Assembly (NCBI RefSeq): GCF_010389155.1
Contig: NC_057769.1
Coordinates: 33,837,548 to 33,901,547 of the forward strand
From: Erigeron canadensis
Taxonomy: Eukaryota; Streptophyta; Magnoliopsida; Asterales; Asteraceae
Reading direction: 5' to 3'
DNA: 64,000 bases
Shown here: positions 57,201 through 64,000 of the stretch, one piece after another
Layout of the letters: every line of letters begins with the position of its first letter
Numbering within the stretch: position 1 is the stretch's first letter
Program-made: the position numbers and the translations under genes
The notes under the pieces: generated by a model
What the model saw: the letters and a program-made list of their open reading frames with translations, nothing else
What the model was told of the DNA's origin: nothing
The model's database searches: none

Positions 57201-60200
57201 CTTCCCATTCAATGGTGGTGCTTTTTTAACAGCATCTGCATAAGAATATCTTCCATCCCCTTGGGTTGTTCCTGTTTTGGCTGATGTAGGTCGTTGAATT
57301 CGAGCCATGTCCGCAAAGAGATGGAAATTTCCCATCCAAACAGAGCGAAGATTCGATATAAGAGTGACCACATCCTTAACTCTAATATATCGAATGAACC
57401 CGAATCTGGCACCCACTTTTGATAATTTTGAAGAGACAAACACATCCACCACCGTGCCCCACTGCTCACATATACCTCGAATCTCCTGAACAGTTGCCTT
57501 CCAAGGAAGATTTGTAAGATAGATGGTTGTAGAAATTTTTTCAAGAGATTTAAAATCAGGATTTATCTTAAACCCTCGGTTGATCTCTCCTCTTGAGTAA
57601 TTTCTGTCATTATGAGTGTTGATATGCTTGCTTTTGGTCCGATCTACTCTGATCCAGCCTTCTTCTTCATCTTTTCTTCCATGGTGATGTAGATCTGTGT
57701 AGTTGTTGTCGCTGCCTGACATCTTTTTCCCCCAAACCCTTTTTTGGCTCATCCTTTGATTGAATATTTTTTCGTCCTACTGCGTTACTTTTGATTTTGT
57801 ATATCCGGTTCAATTATATGCAAACATCATAAAAATTACTGTAATTATAAAGCTGAAATTCTCTTAAAAACACTAGCAGCAACGAAAAGGTAATTATAGA
57901 TTCAATTGTCAACTTAAGCACTAATCTTGTTATCTTTTAATGGTTTTTAAAATTTAGTGAAATTTTACCCCAAACTAAATATGAGTTACTTATGAAAAGT
58001 TGTGCAGTATGGTGGGTTAGTGTGTTGATTACGTGGCATTGTGGATTGTTAAAGATAGTCTGACTACTTATGATAAACCTCATGGGAATGTATGAAAAAT
58101 CAAAACAAAATGTTCTAAACACTTGTTGTGTAATTTGATTAAATTCATGAGCTAGCCAGTTTCTAATTCCGCCCTTTCTGAAAGTCTTTTCTTATTTTAC
58201 GTTTCAAATTGACAGAGCATTTACCAAAACATAACACCGCCGGAAGGATTGTTGAAACAGATGCACGTAATGAAAATGCAGAAATTTGAATTGAAAGTGA
58301 TACAAGAAGCAACTAATAACTTTGAATTGTGTATTGCCAATGATATTCATTACGACGAACGAATATACGAAGGAGAACTGATTACAACCTTCGGAATACC
58401 TACAAGGGTATTAATAAAGAGGTATCCCGAGAAGTCGAGACGCGGTTATGATCATTATTCGAAGTTTGTGGACGTTCTCCAAAAACTACACCATCCAAAT
58501 TATATCTCTTTTCTCGGTTATTGCCATGAGAAACGGGAGCAAATTATAGTGTGGGAGTATCCAGAGCGTGGAACATTAGATCAGTATATAAGCAGAAGGC
58601 GTAGCAGTAATACTACTACTAGTCTTACGTGGCTACGTCGACTTGAAATATGCGCAGGTGTAGGTCGTGGGTTATCTTACCTCCATAGTCAAAACCTGGG
58701 CGAGGATAGTTTGAAAAGCGCCTCTATTTTTCTTGATGACAAGTGGGTTGCTAAATTTGGTGATATAGATATATCCACTCAAGGTTCAACAGGTGATAGT
58801 GCTTATAACTCCCCCGAAAGGATTCGTCATGGTGTTCATACGAGTAAAACCAATGTATATTGTTTCGGCATAATATTATTTGAAGTTCTGTGTGGGAGGC
58901 TGTGCAGCGAAGAGGTGGATGGCGTCATGTTATCGGCTGCACTCATCAAAGATTTGTATGAAAAGAAGAAACTCGATGAGATTGTTGATCCTGCTCTTTT
59001 AAGAGAAGATCAGAAGGTCAGCTCATACTCAGTGGACAAATATTCATCAATCGCATATCAATGCTTGACGGATGATTATAAAATGCGACCTTCCATGGTT
59101 GATGTCGTCAAAGAGCTTGACGAGATATTGAGTATCGAGGTAAGTCATTCATGGATTTCTGATAAACAACTTATCTTATGTTGATTTTACATCTATATTA
59201 ACTACTACATAGATTTTTAAATATTTGGTTTCAATTTTTCTCTGTTTTTAAATGTGTTTTTTCCTGCCTAACATATTAACTTGCTCCCTTTAGGGATCCG
59301 GTGATGATCACATTCAAGAAAACAGTAAGGGCGCATGTATGGGAAGGCTTCTCAGTATCGAACCCCACGAGCTTCAGTTTCCATGTAAAACTTTTAATAA
59401 TATTTAGTTCATTTCTTGAACTAGTTATTTCCACATTCAAACTCATTATCCTGCTTTCCTATATCAAATTGTGATTGTGATTAGTTTCAGTCTCATTGTG
59501 TTGTTATATATAGTTGAATTGATGAAGGAGATCTCAATTTCCCTGCTGCTAAAAAACAAAACGGATAGTCATGTAGCATTTAAGGTAACAGTAGTACTCA
59601 CTATTAGCACCACCATAAGCTTAAGATATACACTATAATGAAACATCAAACATCAAAGAGCTAAAACTTTTATGAGAAAATAACATATATACCCAAAAAT
59701 CATCACATATTTATATATATGGGAAAAGTGAATATAAGGCTATCTGGCACCTAATTTTAGGTGTGAAACCCTTTCACATAATATTTTTTTAATATATTTT
59801 GTTTAAGGAATACAATTTTGGTCCACATGAATTTTCTGGATTAAAACAATAAATATTTGAGTGTTTTACGCCTAAGTTTAGGTACCTAACAATCTTATCT
59901 AACCATCCTCTATATATATATATATATATATATATGAATTGCAGGTGAAAATTACGAAGCCAAATAAGTATTTTGTTGATCCACCTACCGGGGTTTTGTT
60001 GCCTTACACTACTAGAGATGTTACATGTTAGCTTCTGACTATTTTCAATTGCGTTTGTTTGTGTCCAGCAATTTGCTGCTGGTTAATACTCAAGTCTTCA
60101 ATTTTCAGGTACAATGAGAACTCAAAAGGAGGCACCTCAAGACATGGAATGCAGCGATAAGTTTTTGCTTCAAAGTGCAGTAGTTAGTCCTGAATTACTG

Positions 60201-60414
60201 CCAAAAGATATCAATAGAGAGCTGGTAAGTGATTTGTTTCATGATCAGATTCTTTTCACTTGATCAACTTCATAATGGAATTGAAACTTAATTCTGTACG
60301 TACCTGTAATAGTTTGAGAATAAGGAATCGAGTAATCAAGTGGAGGAATGCTTATTAAACATCCAATACGTTTCTCCCAATCCCATCAATGAACGTCCTC
60401 GTGATCCTCAGTAA
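53296..60414 (+). CDS. Tandem kinase - pseudokinase - MSP fusion protein, 7 exons, 766 aa
   Basis: Model: exons 53296-54210, 58216-59139, 59294-59384, 59514-59584, 59945-60026, 60109-60224 and 60313-60414. The total is 2301 nt with no internal stop, and intron phases are 0,0,1,0,1,0, all GT-AG. The product joins an active-looking receptor-like cytoplasmic kinase (about residues 20-300), a degenerate kinase (about 325-610) and an MSP/VAP27-like domain (about 630-755). No signal peptide or transmembrane segment is visible, so a cytosolic protein is expected. The A-B join is inferred from conserved phase-0 splice sites in three units and from the loss of a usable ATG at the B start. Two separate genes remain possible. 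Known parallels are plant tandem kinase resistance proteins (Rpg1, Yr15/WTK1) and the wheat kinase-MSP protein Snn3-D1. A role in pathogen sensing is inference. Intron 1 is enlarged by an antisense LINE. Confidence 0.8.
54276..55907 (-). pseudogene. LINE ORF2, endonuclease plus truncated reverse transcriptase
   Basis: The frame of 543 codons starts at ATG 55907. The N-terminal 230 residues form an APE-like endonuclease with its expected motifs: SLNICGIGG, a QET glutamate, YAPQDE, GDFNSV, and SDHHPI near the C-terminal catalytic His. A coiled, lysine-rich linker follows (LKNKLKGLKEKIKEWK). RT begins with FIKSFWNTMKEDI, LIPKIDSP and FRPISLIGVIYKIIAKILA, then is cut off at DLIDPIQ before the YADD motif. 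The endonuclease looks intact, but without RT catalytic residues the element cannot retrotranspose. Confidence 0.9.
55904..56209 (-). pseudogene. LINE ORF1 C-terminal tail in a shifted frame
   Basis: A frame of about 100 codons overlaps the end of the main ORF1 frame and reads a Ser/Pro-rich tail with SCSCPPGF. That motif is common near the end of plant L1 ORF1 proteins. It ends in a TGA that overlaps the ATG of ORF2 (ATGA). It is therefore best read as the displaced C-terminus of ORF1 after a frameshift near 56180-56209. Confidence 0.6.
56175..57752 (-). CDS. LINE ORF1 protein with RRM domain
   Basis: The frame of 525 codons starts at the ATG at 57752. An RRM-like RNA-binding domain lies at about residues 70-150 (IYLTNLPWKATVQEIRGICE, then GFIRYIRV), typical of one class of plant L1 ORF1 proteins. 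A conserved central block follows (WLDLVGVPLCAWTPKAFKKIGQ), then an acidic low-complexity C-terminal region. The role in the family is RNA chaperone and RNP assembly for retrotransposition. The C-terminus is probably shifted out of frame (see 55904-56209). Transcription on this strand would be antisense to the host intron. Confidence 0.85.
   Translation of the reverse strand: MSQKRVWGKKMSGSDNNYTDLHHHGRKDEEEGWIRVDRTKSKHINTHNDRNYSRGEINRGFKINPDFKSLEKISTTIYLTNLPWKATVQEIRGICEQWGTVVDVFVSSKLSKVGARFGFIRYIRVKDVVTLISNLRSVWMGNFHLFADMARIQRPTSAKTGTTQGDGRYSYADAVKKAPPLNGKKQVRHNQNESIHTSKERSNERTAKKIVELTTEDCMNLELEHSSFLAKVIDIQTISKLHYILRLNGFVNFDISYLGGRWLWFDLDEVNSVASFKNSVELNQYFSEYRTIDKHFLPDERVVWLDLVGVPLCAWTPKAFKKIGQVRGESNIVDMDKSESISNGKVCIVTKHMRKIQDNICVKINGTLYDVHVSEYAYWVPDFEELFDRDGSDGSSYVEENNSFDASEENEIEIFDDIEAFKVKDPKEATQSKDDDPCKVTGIIDDTCSYLGKKEKPEVNVKQLGDKYNQGESGNNNPNMEQSGDNLGSEYTMKNGGTGGVKKAEENNINEITNDEKGSSNSPLN
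58216..59139 (+). CDS. Exon 2: pseudokinase domain B5
   Basis: The exon has 308 codons, opening Ser-Ile-Tyr-Gln-Asn right after TTGACAG and closing at GAG|GTAAGT. The kinase scaffold is clear: VIQEATNNF, IYEGEL, VLIKR with a lysine at protein position about 373, LHHPN, LGYC, LTWLRRLEICAGVGRGLSYLHS, FLDDKWVAKFGDIDIS, NVYCFGIILFEVLCGR and RPSMVDVVKELDEIL. Catalysis is not expected. The glycine loop is replaced by NDIHYDER. HRD is EDS (468-470) and the catalytic-loop Asn is Ser. DFG is DID (488-490). If this exon were a separate gene, the first usable ATG would be 58261. All B modules in the window lack HRD and DFG, so the loss is ancestral to the duplications. Confidence 0.9.
59294..60414 (+). 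CDS. Exons 3-7: MSP (VAP27-like) domain
   Basis: Five exons encode 153 residues: 59294-59384, 59514-59584, 59945-60026, 60109-60224 and 60313-60414. The translation shows MSP landmarks in order: LLSIEPHELQFPFEL, LLLKNKTDSHVAFKVKI, NKYFVDPPTGVLLP, RTQKEAPQDMECSDKFLLQS and NQVEECLLNIQYVSPNP, then a TAA at 60412. MSP domains of VAP/VAP27 proteins bind FFAT peptides at ER contact sites. The Lys residues of FKVK and of DKFLL, at positions used for FFAT binding in VAPs, are kept, while Arg of the RYCVRP motif is replaced (KYFVDP). Unlike VAP27 there is no coiled coil or C-terminal membrane anchor. No start codon or promoter of its own is apparent, so it is read as the tail of the kinase gene. Confidence 0.85.
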
Positions 60415-61855
60415 GAGAAGCTCGGAAGAATTAAGGTCCTCTCCAAGAGTGCCCATAATAATATCCAAAGCATCGGCTATATATGATTGATGAGGTAATA
60501 TATATATATATATATTTGAACTTATATCGGTGTTATAAGCATTCTTATTAACCTTAAAAATCAATTAAGCTAGATATTAATGTTGACGAGGTTTGATAAT
60601 AGATCGATGAAGAACAAATTTGTAATTGAATCACTCAATTTTGTTGAATCAAATATACATACAATAATATATGTATACAGCTTTTAGCTTTGATGACATG
60701 AATTTGAAACTAATTAACAATCATCCTTATTAATTTTTTTTTTTTTAAACGATGTGATCTTTGTTTTTGTAAAGAGTACACAATGGTTCTGAACCAGAAC
60801 ATCCCTAAGGTTTACATAGCTGATCCTTACACTGGCTATATCACTATTTACAAATAAAATCCTACAAGTCGATATATATAAAAATAAAAGTTATGATCCC
60901 GTTACGGTATCACTCTCCATGCCACTTAATCTAGACCAAAAACCGACGTGGTCCATCATTAAAGTTGGGCCAGCAGGGCGACGAGCCAACGAGCTGTAAC
61001 ACACGCATCCGGTATCAGTTTTTTAGTCCATATCAATTCATATCAGGCCCAACTTTTAAATATTCTTAGAGGGTGATATTTTACACGGCCCCAACTCTAA
61101 ATTGCTTTTTGCTCATTTGACAACCTTTCATATTATTTTAGATTTTCAAAAGCACACAGGAAGTAATTTAGAATTTTAGATAGCTTTGGTTTATTCACTT
61201 ATTTGGTTGCAGTTTTGAAGAATATATATGTTTTATTACCATTGAATATTGGTATTCTTATTTTTTATTTTTTATCTTTTAAGAAAGGTAGTAATTCATT
61301 ATTAGTTATCTAGCTACGGCCAACTAGGTTCCATCCAAGTATAATAGTACTATAGTAGAGATGATGTTTACTTTCGAAGAAAGATCGTGTTTTCTCGTTG
61401 TACATGTTGTCCCTCTAATAAAAATCATGAACTTAATTTCCTACACCTTATTATAGAATCAATACGCTTGGATAGCTCAACAACTTCTCTAAACTTGCAC
61501 GTACACAATGATGGTGCGGAATAGCTGCAATAATCCGAGTCAAGTAACAAATTCAAGTCTATTACTTGTTTTTCCGAATTTAATTGATTTCTAATTTTAT
61601 GTCTTGTGCCGTAATTAGATAGATAAATCATATATTGCATTTATGTTCTATAGGAATCTAGGTACTATACCTTGGTATTTTTTTATTTTTTTTTAATTTG
61701 AACAATCATAGAAGATAGATTTCTAATTTCAGCTTAACTTTTTTTTGTATAAAAGTAAAAACAAAAATTATAAAGCTATTTCATTATGTTGAATTTTCAT
61801 TTAACAATATGTACAGTACATGTACATCCCATGTAAATTGTGATCTACGAAAACC
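60415..61855. other. Downstream of the intact gene
   Basis: No gene. It includes the presumed 3' UTR and a (TA) run at 60498-60512. A patch at 60960-61170 shared with 49170-49370 marks the downstream edge of the duplicated unit. A polyadenylation site was not identified with confidence. Confidence 0.45.
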
Positions 61856-61915
61856 GCCCATTAGGCCCATTAACACAAGACCAGACTTCGGTAAAGCTTC
61901 TCTGAAGCCGGATTT
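61856..61915. repeat. Upstream block of tandem unit 4, left part
   Basis: Matches 15385-15460 and 435-500 (CCCATTAACACAAGACCAG, GAAGCCGGAT). It is interrupted by the hAT-like element and continues at 62606. Confidence 0.7.
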
Positions 61916-62605
61916 TAGGGGTGAGCAAAAACCAAACCAAAAACCGAAAAAATCATGAAAACCGAACTGAAAAAACCGAAAACCGAAAAAACCAAAAACC
62001 AATGGTTTTGGTTTTCTAAAAACCGAAAGTTGTGGTTCGGTTCTGGTTTCTAATGAAAAACCGAACCATAAAACCAAACTGAACCAAAAATATATATTTT
62101 TTACTTTATTTTATATTTATATCATTTTATTATTAATTTTTGATAAATATGTTAATATATTTGCATTTTTAGATGTATATAGTAATATCATTAATATGTT
62201 TTTAGTGAAAATACACAATAAAATTAATTTGTTTTAATAATTGTATATTTAAACAACGCGAAAAAAATATAAATAGTTATATATAAAATTTGTTTGAAGT
62301 TTGTACAACTTACTTTTATGGATTTGTTGTCATTGTTGTAGTGTTATTGTTATTAATATTGTTTTGAAAACTTGTTGAAATTAATTAAGGTGTAATTATA
62401 GGGTATAAAACTTATAAACTTTTCAAGCTTAATTTGACCCAAACCATAAGTGGTTAAAAACCGACTAAAACCGAAAAACCGAACCGAATTAGACTTAAAC
62501 CGAAAAAATTGAAACCGAAACCCAATGGTTTTAGTTTTCAAAAACCGAATTATAACGGTACGGTTTCGCGCGGTTTTAGTCAAAAACCGAACCGTACTCA
62601 CCCTA
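61916..62605. mobile_element. Non-autonomous hAT-like element, 690 bp
   Basis: Termini TAGGGGTGAGCA and, inverted, TAGGGTGAGTA are flanked by the 8-bp repeats CCGGATTT (61908-61915) and CCGGATAT (62606-62613). An 8-bp duplication and GGGGTGAGCA ends fit the hAT superfamily. Subterminal regions are packed with AACCGAAAAACCG motifs in both orientations. The uninterrupted form CCGGATATGAG survives in unit 2 at about 15450. No transposase is present. Confidence 0.85.
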
Positions 62606-64000
62606 CCGGATATGTGCCCAATGGACCAAACTTCTAACTTTGTTTTTTCTTTTTTATTTAAAAGTTAACTTATACCAAACATCTTACCACAAACTTCTAA
62701 CCGATCAAAAAGTAAAAATTGTAGCATTAATTACTTTTATTTATCGCAAATACTTTTTCTTAATTAGGAGATCGAAGTATTCTTTTGGGATAATTAATTA
62801 AGATGCCCAATAAACTACAATTGTCGACAGGGGAAATTCTAGGTCCTTTGTGTTCTAATAAAATGCTCAATAGTCATCATCATATCCTTAATTTGGCTAT
62901 AACATTGTCTTTATGCTTAATCTGTTTATTCAACACCAGCTGTTATTACTACTACACATAACGCCAAGTTTTGTTTTAACTTTAAAAAACAGCCACGGAA
63001 TAATAAAAAAAATATTCGTGTACCTCGACTAACCACCTTATGAATTAATATATGCTACTAGTTTTATTCATTTAACAATTGGCATTCCCACGAAATCTAT
63101 TTGCGACAATGAAGTTTTACCAAATGAGCCACCGTAGTAGACTTTGCTATATATATTCAGTAGGTTAAGAAATTAACTTTTATTTATTTATTACAGAAGA
63201 TTCTAGTTAAGTATGTATGTGCAAACACTTTCAAACGAAACAACTGCGTACATTTTTATGTAATATATTGTATAGACTATTGACCAAAACAAAACGCAAA
63301 CAACTACGTACAATATTTTTATGGCTGGTGATTCTTTCATGGTTGGTTTTGATACATACAAAGGAAGTCTAATATAAATAGACTATTATACCTTTATCCT
63401 ATATTTACCCAATAAATTTTCACCTTTACATGTTTGACCCTTCAAAGTTCATGATCGAAAAGCACTATTCCGTCACCGTCTCATTTATTCTTTTTCACGA
63501 AACTCAAACATCCACATGCGTCATTATGTTTATCCCTTTCTCTGTTGTTTTTTTTTTTAACATCTTTCTCAGTTGTACACCATTTATATCTTGATTAGCA
63601 TTGTATACAAAATAACTTTATTTTTAATTCCTTTCTAGTATTCTAATTAACAAAAAGTCAAAATTTGTTGACAAAGTCAGTCATGTATCCATATATATAT
63701 ACATACCATATAATCTTGATTTCTAAAAAAACTGAATAACTGAAATCCAAAAACCATGGCTTCAACTATATATATAGATACATATATATACACACACATG
63801 AGACATATTCATATACATATAATAGATATGAAGAAAACGAGAACGAGGTGATCAACAGCCGGGTGTCGGACCGATGAACGGCGAACCAAAAGAACATTGA
63901 AGCTTTTGTATAGACCGGAGAAGACGAAGGGAAAGCGAGTGACATGTCTTCAAAAATAAAAATCTATATATAAAGAAAAATGTTTACTTATTGTTTTGTA
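62606..64000. repeat. Upstream block of tandem unit 4, right part
   Basis: Continues the duplicated unit: 62870-63320 matches 2380-2790 and 51050-51580 (ACATAACGCCAAGTTT, TAGACTTTGCTATATA, ATAGACTATTGACCAAAAC). After about 63340 the sequence is unrelated to the other units. No gene is seen up to the window end, so any fourth kinase unit lies beyond 64000. Confidence 0.6.

Larger units (their letters stand above)
54280..57797 (-). mobile_element. L1-type LINE, 5' part present, 3' part missing
   Basis: Antisense to the host gene. It keeps ORF1 and the endonuclease plus the start of RT, then stops at 54280 within RT, with no poly(A)/poly(T) at that side. TGTAT is present at both junctions (54280-54284 and 57798-57802). 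Normal LINE insertions lose the 5' end and keep the 3' end, so this is the reverse of the usual truncation. Alignment of the flanks with introns of the other units (TATATCCAGCTCAATT at about 10660) supports the stated borders. Confidence 0.8.
54211..58215 (+). other. Intron 1, expanded by a LINE
   Basis: Donor GTAAGT, acceptor TTGACAG. Outside the LINE (54280-57797) only about 490 bp remain, comparable in sequence to the starts of the introns in units 1 and 2. There is no promoter-like block of the kind found before A modules, which argues against an independent gene starting at B5. Confidence 0.65.

Noticed and set aside
58261..59139. B5 as an independent gene starting at ATG 58261
   Set aside because: The open, conserved frame begins 45 bases earlier at a splice acceptor shared with B1 and B4, no promoter block of the A type lies before it, and phases match the A donor. 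It remains an alternative until transcripts are seen.
59294..60414. MSP exons as a separate VAP27 gene
   Set aside because: No ATG-led first exon, no promoter and no C-terminal membrane anchor are visible; the first exon joins the B5 donor in phase 0.
61784..62601. Phe/Gly-rich frames on the minus strand
   Set aside because: Translations of the AACCG-rich hAT subterminal repeats.

Overview
This is plant nuclear DNA, almost certainly from a eudicot. It has split genes with GT-AG introns, very AT-rich spacers, and a mix of copia LTR retrotransposons, L1-type LINEs, tRNA-derived SINEs, a Helitron and TIR elements. The kinase paralogues and copia lineages look like those of Asteraceae; that placement is a guess from memory, not a search. 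About two thirds of the window is mobile DNA or its remains.

The main content is a tandem cluster of related genes built from two kinase modules. Module A is a receptor-like cytoplasmic kinase exon of about 305 codons with canonical HRD and DFG motifs. Module B is a second, degenerate kinase exon of about 308 codons whose catalytic motifs are lost. Every A exon ends at a phase-0 donor (CAA|GTAMGT), and every B exon ends at GAG|GT. At least three B exons start at the same phase-0 acceptor (TTGACAG|AGC) with an open frame before any ATG. I therefore read A and B as successive exons of one gene.

Only one copy is intact: 53296-60414, + strand, 7 exons, 2301 nt of CDS and 766 aa. Its last five exons encode a complete MSP/VAP27-like domain, so the predicted protein is kinase - pseudokinase - MSP with no membrane anchor. 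It combines the tandem-kinase layout of plant resistance proteins such as barley Rpg1 and wheat Yr15/WTK1 with the kinase-MSP layout of wheat Snn3-D1. This is the most interesting object in the window.

Layout. Unit 1 (1-12.9 kb): upstream repeat block, a solo LTR (4206-6266), a Harbinger-like TIR element with nested repeats (6522-9037), broken A1 (9644-10562) and broken B1 (11557-12458). A SINE lies at 12970-13245. Unit 2 (13.3-49 kb): upstream block carrying a CCCH zinc-finger gene fragment, a decayed copia (15580-20790) and a minus-strand LTR element (21763-27069) that holds a 5'-truncated LINE. Then comes A2, split by a minus-strand copia (29068-31763). A2's first intron carries a Helitron (33237-34505). 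B2 is split by an 8.7 kb copia (34998-43742) that itself contains a 2.5 kb solo LTR. B3 and B4 follow. Unit 3 (about 49-60.4 kb): upstream block and the intact gene, whose first intron holds a 3'-truncated antisense L1 element (54280-57797). Unit 4 begins near 61.8 kb with the same upstream block, interrupted by a hAT-like element, and runs off the window.

The cluster shows birth and death of a gene family. A-B units were duplicated, all but one were disrupted by point changes and transposons, and one copy retains an open frame across both kinase modules and the MSP tail. No tRNA, rRNA or CRISPR feature was seen.
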